Origin: Candidatus Poribacteria bacterium | Lineage (GTDB): Bacteria; Poribacteria; WGA-4E; GCA-2687025 | Assembly: GCA_028818695.1 (NCBI GenBank) | Contig: JAPPNK010000029.1 | Location: 101,450 to 165,449, forward strand | DNA length: 64,000 nt | Direction: 5' to 3' | Shown: positions 52,987 through 61,663 of the stretch, one piece after another | Numbering within the stretch: the stretch's first letter is position 1 | Layout of the letters: every line of letters begins with the position of its first letter | Notes under the pieces: model-generated | Seen by the model: only the letters and a program-made list of their open reading frames with translations | The model's database searches: none | Told to the model about the DNA's origin: nothing | Translations under genes and position numbers: made by a program

Positions 52987-54267
52987 TCATGCGAGGCGCG
53001 CAAGGGCGCGGAAACCGATGTCGGAACGTTTGTACATGTTTTGAAAGGAGATCGTCTCCGCCGCGGAGTAGGCGCGTTCAGCCGCTTCTCGAATGCCGCC
53101 GCCGAGAGCTGTGACGCCTAAGACGCGCCCGCCGCTCGTCGTCAAGACGCCGTCTTTCCGAGCGGTTCCCGCATGAAAAACGACCGCGCCCGTCTGCGAC
53201 TCCGCCTTCTCAATCCCCTCAATCGGATAGCCTGTCTGATACGACCCTGGATAGCCGCCCGACGCTATGACGACGCAGACGGAGGTCTCCTCCCGCCATT
53301 CCGCCGTTTGTTGAGACAGGCTGCCGTCCAGCCCTGCGTTCAGAAGCGGTACCAGATCCGACGAAAGGCGCGTCAACAAAACCTGCGCCTCGGGGTCTCC
53401 CAAGCGACAATTGTACTCCACCACCTTGGGACCTTCCGCCCCGATCATCAGACCGACATACAGAATGCCTTTATACGCCGTTCCCGCCTCCGCCATGGCG
53501 CGCAAGGTTGGGCTTACGATCCGCTTCATGACGCAGTCATGCGTCTCCTGCGTCACGACGGGGGCGGGCGAGTAGGCTCCCATTCCGCCCGTGTTCGGAC
53601 CCTTGCCGCCGTCGTAGATCGGCTTATGGTCTTGCGAACTTGCCATCGGAAGGGCGGTTATTCCGTCGCATAGGACGGTGAACGAAGCCTCTTCGCCTTC
53701 AAGAAACTCCTCGATGACGACAGCCGACCCGGCTTCTCCGAACGCCTTTTCTGTCATGGAGCGGTCGATGGCGGCGCGCGCCTGCTCTACGGTATGGCAG
53801 ACGGCGACGCCTTTTCCCGCCGCCAGTCCGTCCGCCTTGACGACAACAGGCGCGCCTGTTTTTTCTAAATGCGCCTTCGCGGCGCCGGGATCGTCAAACG
53901 CGGCGTATCGTGCGGTTGGGACGCCCGCCTTTTCCATGAGCCGTTTGGCGAACGTCTTGCTGCTTTCAAGGCGCGCCGCCTCTTGACGCGGGCCGAAAAC
54001 GCGCAGACCTTCCGCCTCCATCGCGTCCACAACCCCCGCCGCCAACGGCGCCTCCGGCCCGACAACCGTCAGCTCAATCTCTTTCTCTTTAACAAAACGG
54101 ATGAGCGCGCTGAAATCGTCTGCTAGCGGTATGTCATGCCGTTCCGCTAAGGCGTCCATGCCGGGGTTGCCGGGGACGACGTAAAGCGCGCCGCAGAGAG
54201 GGCTTTGCGCCAGTTTCCAAGCAAACGCATGCTCGCGTCCGCCGCTTCCGACGACAAGTATGTTCAT
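52987..54267 (-). CDS. purD: Phosphoribosylamine-glycine ligase
   Basis: A 426-residue PurD. It begins MNILVVGSGGREHAFAWKLA, has GPEAPLAAGVVDAMEAEGL, the ATP-grasp part with VVKADGLAAGKGV and DHKPIYDGGKGPNTGGMGAY, and VVEYNCRLGDPEAQVLLTRL. The ATG 54267 follows the purH stop by 14 bases; the upstream extension of the frame is shadow sequence. Confidence 0.97.
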   Translation of the reverse strand: MNILVVGSGGREHAFAWKLAQSPLCGALYVVPGNPGMDALAERHDIPLADDFSALIRFVKEKEIELTVVGPEAPLAAGVVDAMEAEGLRVFGPRQEAARLESSKTFAKRLMEKAGVPTARYAAFDDPGAAKAHLEKTGAPVVVKADGLAAGKGVAVCHTVEQARAAIDRSMTEKAFGEAGSAVVIEEFLEGEEASFTVLCDGITALPMASSQDHKPIYDGGKGPNTGGMGAYSPAPVVTQETHDCVMKRIVSPTLRAMAEAGTAYKGILYVGLMIGAEGPKVVEYNCRLGDPEAQVLLTRLSSDLVPLLNAGLDGSLSQQTAEWREETSVCVVIASGGYPGSYQTGYPIEGIEKAESQTGAVVFHAGTARKDGVLTTSGGRVLGVTALGGGIREAAERAYSAAETISFQNMYKRSDIGFRALARLA

Positions 54268-54281
54268 GACGGCTCCTTTGG

Positions 54282-55835
54282 TTAATGTCGAAAATGGCGC
54301 GCGCCGGTGAAGACCATCGCTGCGCCGACAGCGTCCGCGACCGCGACGGAATCCTTGTCGCGCACCGACCCGCCCGGCTGAATGAACGCGCGGATGCCGT
54401 GCGCCGCTCCAATCGCCGCGGTGTCTAAAAACGGCATGAGCGCGTCCGACGCCATGACGGCGCCCTCCGCCTGAAGACCCGCCTGCGCGAGCGCGATGCG
54501 CGCCGAATGAACCCGGTTCGGCTGCCCCGCGCCCATGCCGAGAAGCGTCTCCCCCTTCGCCACAACAATCGCGTTCGATTTGACATGCTTGGCGCATTTC
54601 CATGCGAAGCGCAGGTCCGCCCATTCCGTCTCGGTCGGAGCGCGCTGCGCGGCGCTCTTCCAGTCCGCCTCCGTTTGATTCAGTCCGTCCCCCTCTTGGA
54701 CAAGCATGGCTCCTTCGACGCTACGGTATCGAACCTGCGCTTCCTCTAATAAGGGCAATGTTAGGATGCGCAGGCTTTTGCTTCGGCTCAGCAGCAGCGC
54801 CGCAGACGGCTCCACTTCCGGCGCAATCAAGAGATGCAGCAGGAGCCGCTGTCCGCTGGTCGGATGCTTCGAGGCGCGAATCGTTTTGGCGAGCGGTTCA
54901 TTCACGGGGCGGTTGAAGGCGGCGATTCCTCCGAACGCGCTGATCGGATCCGCGGCAAAAGCCGCCCTGAACGCTTCCCGCATGTCGTCTCGGCTTGCGA
55001 GTCCGCACGGGTTCGTGTGCTTGACGACAGCGCAGGTCGGGCGTTCAAAGTCGCGCACGGCTCCCCATGCGGCGTCCGCGTCCAGGATGTTGTTGTAAGA
55101 GAGTTCGGGACCTGCCAGCTGCTTCATCTGCGCCCATGGGCTGTCCTGCCCTTTGACGCGGTAAAACGCCGCCTTCTGATGCGGATTCTCGCCGTAACGC
55201 AGCTCCTGAATCCGCTCCATTTGCGCGGAGATGTTTTGAGCCAAAAACGGCTCCTCTCCGCCCAGATACGCGGCGATGGCGGCGTCGTAATTCGCCGTCA
55301 ACTGAAACGCCGCCAGCGCGTAACGCCGGCGCGCCGCCTCTGAAATTCCCCCCTCCCGGCGCATCTCTTCAAGAGACTCGCTGTACTGGGCGGGGTCGGT
55401 CAGGACGGCGACATGGGCATGGTTCTTCGCCGCGGCGCGTATCATCGCCGGTCCGCCGATGTCGATCATTTCAACCGCTTCTTCGCGCGAGACGCCCTCA
55501 ACCGAGACGGTTTTTTGAAACGGGTAAAGGTTGCAGACGACCAGATCGATAAGGCGGACGCCATACGCCTCCGCTTGACGCATATGCTCTGGGTTGCCGC
55601 GAAGGGCTAAGATTCCGCCGTGCGTTTTGGGGTGAAGCGTTTTGACGCGCCCGTCCATCATTTCGGGAAAGCCTGTGTAGTCGGACACTTCGACATGGTC
55701 AATGCCCGCTTGGGCGAGGGCGCGCGCCGTTCCGCCCGTTGAGAGAATCTCAACGCCCAGGTCTTGCAGCGCGCGGCAGAATTCAACAATCCCTGTCTTG
55801 TCCGATACGCTCACTAGAGCGCGTTTGATGTTCAT
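54282..55835 (-). CDS. purH: AICAR transformylase/IMP cyclohydrolase
   Basis: A 517-residue bifunctional PurH. The N-terminal MGS-like IMP cyclohydrolase begins MNIKRALVSVSDKTGIVEFC. The transformylase part has LRYGENPHQKAAFY and VVKHTNPCG, and ends GAAMVFTGARHFRH. GGAGG lies before ATG 55835. It is the first gene of purH-purD-purE-tsaE. Confidence 0.97.
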   Translation of the reverse strand: MNIKRALVSVSDKTGIVEFCRALQDLGVEILSTGGTARALAQAGIDHVEVSDYTGFPEMMDGRVKTLHPKTHGGILALRGNPEHMRQAEAYGVRLIDLVVCNLYPFQKTVSVEGVSREEAVEMIDIGGPAMIRAAAKNHAHVAVLTDPAQYSESLEEMRREGGISEAARRRYALAAFQLTANYDAAIAAYLGGEEPFLAQNISAQMERIQELRYGENPHQKAAFYRVKGQDSPWAQMKQLAGPELSYNNILDADAAWGAVRDFERPTCAVVKHTNPCGLASRDDMREAFRAAFAADPISAFGGIAAFNRPVNEPLAKTIRASKHPTSGQRLLLHLLIAPEVEPSAALLLSRSKSLRILTLPLLEEAQVRYRSVEGAMLVQEGDGLNQTEADWKSAAQRAPTETEWADLRFAWKCAKHVKSNAIVVAKGETLLGMGAGQPNRVHSARIALAQAGLQAEGAVMASDALMPFLDTAAIGAAHGIRAFIQPGGSVRDKDSVAVADAVGAAMVFTGARHFRH

Positions 55836-55854
55836 GCAGCCTCCGTTCCACCTC

Positions 55855-55955
55855 AATTGCGCATCGTTCCGCTCCATTCCGCTTTTATGTTACCCGCTTT
55901 GTCCGCATAGATAAAGCGCGAAGGCGCGCCAGAATCCAAATGCGCCGGCATGGCT
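55855..55955. repeat. Left-end repeat of cassette 1
   Basis: About 100 bases nearly identical to 59980-60080, including TTCCGCTCCATTCCGCTTTT, GATAAAGCGCGAAGG and CCAAATGCGCCGGCATGGCT. It lies between purH and the secreted-protein gene and so may hold divergent promoters. Confidence 0.75.
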
Positions 55956-56039
55956 CTTTCAGAGTTTGCGCGCCGGCGAAAGCTATGCTACAATGAAAAC
56001 AAACGAAATTGATGCAACCAAGAAAGGTACGACGAGCAA

Positions 56040-56138
56040 ATGAAACGCCTGAAAAAACTCATGTCCGCTCTTCTCGGACGAACCGACCGTCAGGATTTGG
56101 GCAATGTACCCCCCCCCTCGCGTAAGTCGGCTGCATAA
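56040..56138 (+). CDS. Conserved 32-codon leader ORF
   Basis: It encodes MKRLKKLMSALLGRTDRQDL, then GNVPPPSRKSAA. The copy at 60324 encodes nearly the same peptide with mainly silent or mild changes, which suggests selection on the peptide. AAAGG lies about 11 bases upstream. It overlaps the start of the secreted protein in another frame and crosses the C9 tract. Loss of one C would fuse this ORF to the signal peptide of that protein. Confidence 0.5.
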   Translation: MKRLKKLMSALLGRTDRQDLGNVPPPSRKSAA

Positions 56139-57411
56139 AGCCGCTCTGACCCTGCTTGTTGCGGCAACTGCCGCTTTCTTCGTCTGCGCGCCAGCCAGCG
56201 CCATTCAGATCACTTCGATCTGGCCTTCTTCAGGCTCATACTCAAACCCTGTTCACGTCTTCGAAGATATGGACAACCAGTTCACGATCACAACCGATGC
56301 CGACTTTGAGCGCGTCGAATGGGAACTCATACGCCAGTGGTGGTCCCCCTTCCTAGAGAAGAAAAATGACCCCGGAACCAAAAATGGAACCGACACGCGC
56401 AGCCATTACTCCCCCGCACTCGGTGGAATGGGCGCGCCATATGGAAATCGGCACTACATTAAGGTGACCGCCTTCGATGCAAACGGCGCCAGCGACTCCG
56501 AAGCAATCTATCTCATGGTTTGGAGAAGAAGCAACCTCCCCAATCAAATCCTTAATATGAGCGCCCCGGACAATGTCCTCGCCGGCGAATCGTTCGAAGC
56601 GGAGGTGGAAACGCTCACCCTCTATAGCCGCGTTGAGTGGTACATCAAAAGATCCGGGTGGTTTCTGGCTCCCCAAGCCGAAAGGGTATACGGAAACCCC
56701 GTTGATGTCACCAGAGGAAGGGGTCTTAAAGCCTCCTTCCCACACACCTTTCAGTCAGACAGGACGGATCGGGATAGACTATCGAAAACCGGCAGCAAAT
56801 ACTACATCCTCGCAAGAGCATTTTCCTTGCTTGATCCAGATGCGGAGCCGGTCGAAGACAAGATCGCCATCCACGTCCATGAAGGCAAAAAGAGACGCGC
56901 AATCTCCGGCCACTCGCATATCTATTATGCTCACATTGATCCGGCCACATGGGTTTCCACAGTCGATTGGATACACGAGCTCACATACTACAACGAAATC
57001 GAAGGCGCCGAGGCGCATCTCTACGCATGGGCGAAGTTGTTTGAAGTGTCCGAAGAAAACGACGACGACGAACAAGAGGTGGCTGTGTTTCGTTCAGGCG
57101 ACACAGAAAACGGGGTGGGTCGGAATGATCTTGTTCTGAATCTGGACGTCACATTCGAAGGGCGCGTTTACGAGTTCTTCAACTCCAAACCCCTGAAAAT
57201 CGGCGACGAGCCTTTCAGACTCATCGCAGGCGTGAAATACAGATTTAAAGCGCACCAATTCCTTGGGCATCAAGGCGGTGAGGTGTGGAGGGAGCGGCAA
57301 AATGGAAATTACACTTTCACGTCGCAAACTCGGAGGTTCGATCCAAGGGATGAGTTTGACGATGGGGGCTTGGAGTGGGAGAAAGGGTTGAATGGCGTTG
57401 ACGAAGAATGA
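56104..57411 (+). CDS. Secreted Ig-like repeat protein, poly-C start
   Basis: A 435-residue protein. The frame starts ATG TAC CCC CCC and enters a signal peptide (ALTLLVAATAAFFVCAPASA). Two beta-sandwich-like repeats follow, each with a RVEW strand and a long beta end (FERVEWELIRQW with IKVTAFDANGASDSE; YSRVEWYIKRSGW with YYILARAFSLLD). The C-terminal half is unfamiliar and acidic at its end. The start codon is followed at once by nine C, so strand slippage would turn the gene off or change its start. The relative at 60388 is out of frame. Confidence 0.75.
   Translation: MYPPPRVSRLHKAALTLLVAATAAFFVCAPASAIQITSIWPSSGSYSNPVHVFEDMDNQFTITTDADFERVEWELIRQWWSPFLEKKNDPGTKNGTDTRSHYSPALGGMGAPYGNRHYIKVTAFDANGASDSEAIYLMVWRRSNLPNQILNMSAPDNVLAGESFEAEVETLTLYSRVEWYIKRSGWFLAPQAERVYGNPVDVTRGRGLKASFPHTFQSDRTDRDRLSKTGSKYYILARAFSLLDPDAEPVEDKIAIHVHEGKKRRAISGHSHIYYAHIDPATWVSTVDWIHELTYYNEIEGAEAHLYAWAKLFEVSEENDDDEQEVAVFRSGDTENGVGRNDLVLNLDVTFEGRVYEFFNSKPLKIGDEPFRLIAGVKYRFKAHQFLGHQGGEVWRERQNGNYTFTSQTRRFDPRDEFDDGGLEWEKGLNGVDEE
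56109..56117 (+). repeat. Poly-C tract (C9) at the start codon
   Basis: Nine C directly after ATGTA. With nine C the secreted protein is in frame from ATG 56104. With eight C it would be in frame with the conserved leader ORF from 56040. Confidence 0.8.
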
Positions 57412-57492
57412 TCTGAAATGATCCGCCCCGCGTCCGCGCCAGACCATGCGTCTCGGCGCGGACGCTCCCCTTCATCTTGAAAGGAGCATGAC

Positions 57493-58611
57493 ATGGCCTT
57501 CTCCGCCTTCGCAAAACCCATGGCGTCGTTTGCGGTCGCTGTCTTCTCACTTCTGCTGTGCGCTTCCGCGCCGGCAAGAGACTTTGTCCCGATGGAAGAT
57601 GTAACAAAACTGGAAAAGCCGACCATCTGCATAAGGAGCGGAAACACGCTTAAACTCATCGACTGGGACGGACAAAACGAAAGAGTCTGGATGACAGGAG
57701 AGTTCAACCTTCCGGCAAGATTCAGCCGGGACGGCAAACGCGTCGCCTTCATCGCTAGTACGGAAGATTTCGGTTGGTACACGCTGTTCATCCTGGAGCT
57801 GGAAACCGGTCGGCTGATCAACATGACCGAGCGCCTTAACAACAAAGGATATGAACATATCTACATTCCACACGCAGTGTGGTTTCCAGACGGGAGGCGT
57901 CTTGCATGCGACGCAAATGACAGAGCCAACCCCGCAGGGTTTTCAGAGATATATGTGTTGGATTTCCGCGCCGCAACGCTGGAGCAGCTGACAGAGACGC
58001 CGACTCAGAGAGAATATTGGCCGTCCGTCTCTAGGGACGGCAAGAAGATCGTTTATTTTTCCACTCCTAGCGAAAAGGAACGCGCGGCTCTTGGCATCCT
58101 CCCAGGCGCTTTCGTACCCTACGATCTCTATACGATGAACGCGGACGAATCCAATGTCGTGAATCTGACGTTCAGCGCCGCAGATGAGGGGTACCCTGAA
58201 TGGTCGCCGGACGGCAAGAAGATCGCGTTTAATGCGTTCGACCGCAAAGAGCAGGAAGGAGAGATACGCGGAACAGATCTTTTTATGATGGATCCGGACG
58301 GTTCCAATGTTGAGCGTCTCACATCCCGCAAAGACGGATTGCGGTCATTGGTAAACGATTGGTCGGCGGACAGCAAGTGGATTCTGTTCCATATGGAACT
58401 TGACGACAACCTGCTGAGCGGACTTTACCGCATTCATATAGAGACGCGGGAGATGGTGCGTATCGGCAGATTTGGTGCCGCGACATGGGTTCATGCGGGC
58501 AAGAGCCGCTTCCTCTCCGTTGATCCTGCCGATAAAAAAAAAGCGCAGTGGGGGGCGTTGAAAGAAGCGGACAGCAGTCCGAATAATCCAACTTCGCAAG
58601 ACGGCGAATGA
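57493..58611 (+). CDS. TolB-like periplasmic beta-propeller
   Basis: A 372-residue exported protein with AAAGGAG upstream and a signal peptide (MASFAVAVFSLLLCASAPA). The body has PD40/TolB-type blades: FSRDGKRVAFIAS, WFPDGRRLACDAND, WPSVSRDGKKIVYFS, PEWSPDGKKIAFNAF, WSADSKWILFHM. The C-terminus is polar. It is probably co-transcribed with the Ig-like protein 81 bases upstream. It lacks the N-terminal domain of true TolB and no Pal or Tol genes are nearby, so it is not TolB itself. Confidence 0.82.
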   Translation: MAFSAFAKPMASFAVAVFSLLLCASAPARDFVPMEDVTKLEKPTICIRSGNTLKLIDWDGQNERVWMTGEFNLPARFSRDGKRVAFIASTEDFGWYTLFILELETGRLINMTERLNNKGYEHIYIPHAVWFPDGRRLACDANDRANPAGFSEIYVLDFRAATLEQLTETPTQREYWPSVSRDGKKIVYFSTPSEKERAALGILPGAFVPYDLYTMNADESNVVNLTFSAADEGYPEWSPDGKKIAFNAFDRKEQEGEIRGTDLFMMDPDGSNVERLTSRKDGLRSLVNDWSADSKWILFHMELDDNLLSGLYRIHIETREMVRIGRFGAATWVHAGKSRFLSVDPADKKKAQWGALKEADSSPNNPTSQDGE

Positions 58612-58650
58612 GAAGCGGGGAAGGTTCATGCCTTCGCGCCGGCGGAAATC
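58601..58650. repeat. Right-end repeat of cassette 1
   Basis: About 50 bases with GCGGGGAAGGTT and CGCGCCGGCGGA, matching 63155-63204 at roughly 86 percent by eye. It spans the stop codon of the TolB-like gene and reaches the end of purM. Confidence 0.6.
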
Positions 58651-59682
58651 TCAAACGATGTCGACGCCCTTTTCGCCAGCCTTGATTCCGCCGATGAGGC
58701 GCGGCTGTTCTCCCGCCGCTTCCAGCAGATCCATCGCCGCGGGCAGCTTCTCCGCCTCCACAACGGCCGTCATCCCGACGCCCATATTGAAGACGCGGAA
58801 CATCTCGGCGTCCGCGACGCTGCCCGCGCGCTGTATGCATTCGAAGATGGGCGGAACCTCCCAAGCGTCTCGGCGCAGGACGGCGCGGCATCCCTCTGGC
58901 AGTATTCGCGACAGGTTGTCCATCAGCCCGCCGCCAGTGATATGCGCAAACCCAAGAACGCCCGCCTCCCGATGCAGCGCCAGGCAGGACCGCGCATAGC
59001 TGCGGTGAGAAACGAGCAGCGCCTCGCCGACCGACATCTGCAGCTCGGGCAGCGGATCGTCCAGCGCCATTTCCGCCGCTTCGAGAAGCGCTTTGCGCGC
59101 CAGAGAAAAACCGTTCGTGTGCAGCCCCGCGCTGGGAAAGCCGATGACAACGCAACCGGGGCGTATCGATTCGCCTGTGACCGCCTGCGAGCGCTCCACA
59201 ACGCCGACAATGCAGCCAGCCAGATCGTAATCGCCGTCCGCGTACAGGTCGGGCATCTCTGCCGTCTCGCCGCCGATGAGCGCGCAGCCGACCTCTCGGC
59301 AGCCGCGCGCGACGCCTTCGATGAGACTCTCGACCGTGTCAGGCTTCAGACGCCCCATGCCGATGTAGTCCAAGAAAAAAAGCGGCTCGGCGCCTTGAGC
59401 GGCAATATCGTTGGCGCAATGGGCGACGATGTCGTACCCGACCGAGTCATGCTTGTCCATTGCAACGGCGATCTTCAGCTTCGTTCCGACGCCGTCGATG
59501 CTGGAAACAAGTATCGGCTCTTCATAGGGACCGAGGGCGAACATTCCGCCGAAGGAGCCGAGTTTGCCAAGAGTTTCAGGGCGGCTTGCCGTTTTTGCGA
59601 TCGCCTTGACGCGCTCAAACGCCTTCGCCTTCGCGTCCAGATCAACGCCCGCCGCGCGGTAGGTGAGCGGTTTATTCGGCAT
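58651..59682 (-). CDS. purM: Phosphoribosylformylglycinamidine cyclo-ligase
   Basis: A 343-residue PurM. It begins LTYRAAGVDLDAKAKAFERV and has SSIDGVGTKLKIA, CANDIAAQGAEPLFFLDYIG, GGETAEMPDLY and ITGGGLMDNLSRIL. AGGAG lies 7 bases before ATG 59682. Unlike the other pur genes it stands apart, between the two cassettes. Confidence 0.97.
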   Translation of the reverse strand: MPNKPLTYRAAGVDLDAKAKAFERVKAIAKTASRPETLGKLGSFGGMFALGPYEEPILVSSIDGVGTKLKIAVAMDKHDSVGYDIVAHCANDIAAQGAEPLFFLDYIGMGRLKPDTVESLIEGVARGCREVGCALIGGETAEMPDLYADGDYDLAGCIVGVVERSQAVTGESIRPGCVVIGFPSAGLHTNGFSLARKALLEAAEMALDDPLPELQMSVGEALLVSHRSYARSCLALHREAGVLGFAHITGGGLMDNLSRILPEGCRAVLRRDAWEVPPIFECIQRAGSVADAEMFRVFNMGVGMTAVVEAEKLPAAMDLLEAAGEQPRLIGGIKAGEKGVDIV

Positions 59683-59989
59683 CGCGTTTCTCCTGCGGGG
59701 ACTTTTCATGCGCCATCGCTTCGATTTGTTGATAAAACTTTTCGCGCTCCTCTTGAAGCCGGCGCTTGGAGGCGCGCGCGGAGCGGATCGTCATCGCCAC
59801 GATAAAGACGCCGCCGACGCTGACAGCAACGACCACCGTCATCCCGACATCCGCGCCAAAGAACTTGTTGAGCAAGACGGTTAGAACGACCAGCAACGCC
59901 CCGCCGATCATCGTCGGCCCAAAATAAGGGGAGGAAGTACCCCGACTCGCCAAACGGGAGTAAAGATCGCCTGGACGCAAATTGCGCAT
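59672..59989 (-). CDS. Small membrane protein with coiled-coil end
   Basis: A 105-residue protein. Two hydrophobic helices (MIGGALLVVLTVLLNKFFG, TVVVAVSVGGVFIVAMTI) are followed by a charged coiled coil (ARASKRRLQEEREKFYQQIE). It overlaps the purM start by 11 bases. The first codons lie in the left-end repeat of cassette 2. I do not recognise the family. Confidence 0.7.
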   Translation of the reverse strand: MRNLRPGDLYSRLASRGTSSPYFGPTMIGGALLVVLTVLLNKFFGADVGMTVVVAVSVGGVFIVAMTIRSARASKRRLQEEREKFYQQIEAMAHEKSPQEKRDAE

Positions 59990-60080
59990 CTTTCCGCTCC
60001 ATTCCGCTTTTATGTTACCCGCTTTAGCCGCATAGATAAAGCGCGAAGGTTACGCCGGCATCCAAATGCGCCGGCATGGC
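59980..60080. repeat. Left-end repeat of cassette 2
   Basis: The second copy of the 55855-55955 repeat, same orientation. About 240 bases follow before the leader ORF at 60324; they hold no supported gene. Confidence 0.75.
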
Positions 60081-60323
60081 TTCCTCGCCGTTGATGCGCG
60101 AATCGATCTTTGAAACGTTAAGGAACGGCAAGGAACCGTTTGCGCAGAAATAGTCGTTGCGCGTCGTCGAAAGCCATGCTAGAGTTACGACACGGCATTG
60201 AGACGGTCTTTAGATCAGCGGCGAAAGACGTTGAGACTGGAGAACGATTTATGCTAGAGTGGATGCAGCGGCATGAGCCGTCTGGAAACGAAATTTTCAA
60301 AATGCGAAAGGAACGATCCTGCA

Positions 60324-61663
60324 ATGAAACGACTGAAAAAACTCATGTCCGCGCTTCTCGGACGAACCGACCGTCATGATGTGAGCAATGTACCCCCCCC
60401 ACCCCCGTAAGTTGGCTGACTGACACCGCTCGAGCTCTCCTTCTTGCGGCCGTCGCCGCTCTCCTTGTCAGCGGACACACCAACGCTGTCGAATCGTTTG
60501 AAATCACTGTGAGCTTTTATACGACCGACGTCGTCGAAGACGAATACCACTCAGGATACGCCGAAACCACCGCGCCGTTTTCGCGCGTGGAGTGGTACCT
60601 CAACGGCAATCTCACGAGCACAGACACCGCTCCCCTCGGCGCTCCCTACTAAACAAGCTACTTCGACTCCACATACGAAGGCCTCGGTTCGACAACCGGC
60701 GCCGAAGTGACAGTCATGGCAACCGCCTACGACGCCAACGGAAACAGCGTCTCCGACGAGGAAACCATCACTGTCACATCAAGCGCCGAGAGCGACGATG
60801 AAAATGGCGACGAGTCCGATGGTGAAAATGGCGGCGACTCCAGCGCCAACGCCCCTGCTGCGCAGTCGTATCCGCTCCTGGAGGTCTACGCGGGATGCGG
60901 CAAAATGGAATGGTGGTACGCTCCGCGCGACTCAGTTCCTGATTTTCCGCTCCTTTTAGAGGGGACCGAGCTTGCCGTTAAAAACGCCATGTCTGCATCA
61001 AATCTTGGGGCGGCAATGGTGCTTGGCCGCGGCGCACATCTCATGCGATTAAAAGTGACGCCGTCTTTTGTCGGAGACTTGTTGAAGTACTCCCGAGGAG
61101 AACTTTGGGAAGGGGTTGCTATAATGAGAATTGACAAGGATAGACCCGGCGGCAATGTTCATACATTTTTTGGGGATTTAGAAGGTGTCCCAGACATGTG
61201 TTTACCGTCAAGTCCTGCCGAGATCAACGAATCTTTGCCTCATCCTTTGGATGAAAAAGGCACTGGTGTGGAAGTGTACATCAAAGTTGCTCAAAAAACC
61301 GGCTGGCAGGCGACTTTAGGAGCGCTCACAGCGGCGTTCGGCTTAGGGTCAACGAAGGGCCTGGATGATCTGGAAGTACGGTACAGCCCATCTGTACAGA
61401 TGGAATCTGTTCCACTGGAGGGCGAGGGATCAATGAAAGGATCTGGTGTTGTTCATATTGGAAATTGCCCTGCGCCTCTCCTCCCCGGTACAACACACGG
61501 CAAGGCGAGCGCATACTGGGTGAAAGCGCCTACAGAAGCCAAGGTGGAGCCGCCTGCTTGGGCTAAACATGTCAGCCCCGACGGCGATGGAGGCAGCAAC
61601 GAGGATTGCAAGCAAGGCGTCGGCACGGCGCAGGCACAGGATGAAACTACGGAGGAACAATGA
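60324..61663 (+). pseudogene. Secreted Ig-like protein, shifted in a C tract and with a stop codon
   Basis: This is a relative of 56040-57411. The leader ORF (60324, MKRLKKLMSALLGRTDRHDV) and ATG TAC (60388) are conserved. From ATG 60388 the frame stops at TGA 60418. Removing one C from the tract at 60393-60406 restores MYPPTPVSWLTDTARALLLA, a signal peptide, and a FSRVEWYLNG repeat. That frame then meets TAA at 60650-60652, probably a former CAA. After it the frame is open for about 336 codons to TGA 61661-61663, with ATAYDANGNSVSDEE and an unfamiliar C-terminal domain. The piece from 60707 could still be translated. Its end overlaps the next gene by ATGA. Confidence 0.78.
60393..60406 (+). 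repeat. Interrupted poly-C tract (C8-A-C5)
   Basis: It lies at the same place as the C9 tract at 56109. The distance from ATG to the following GTAAG is one base longer than in the intact copy, which puts the signal peptide out of frame. Confidence 0.8.

Noticed and set aside
54268-54624. Extension of purD upstream of 54267
   Set aside because: It is rich in Gly/Arg and overlaps purH in another frame. Standard PurD begins MNILVVGSGGREHA.
57493-58611. True TolB of the Tol-Pal system
   Set aside because: Only the propeller is present and no tol or pal genes are adjacent.
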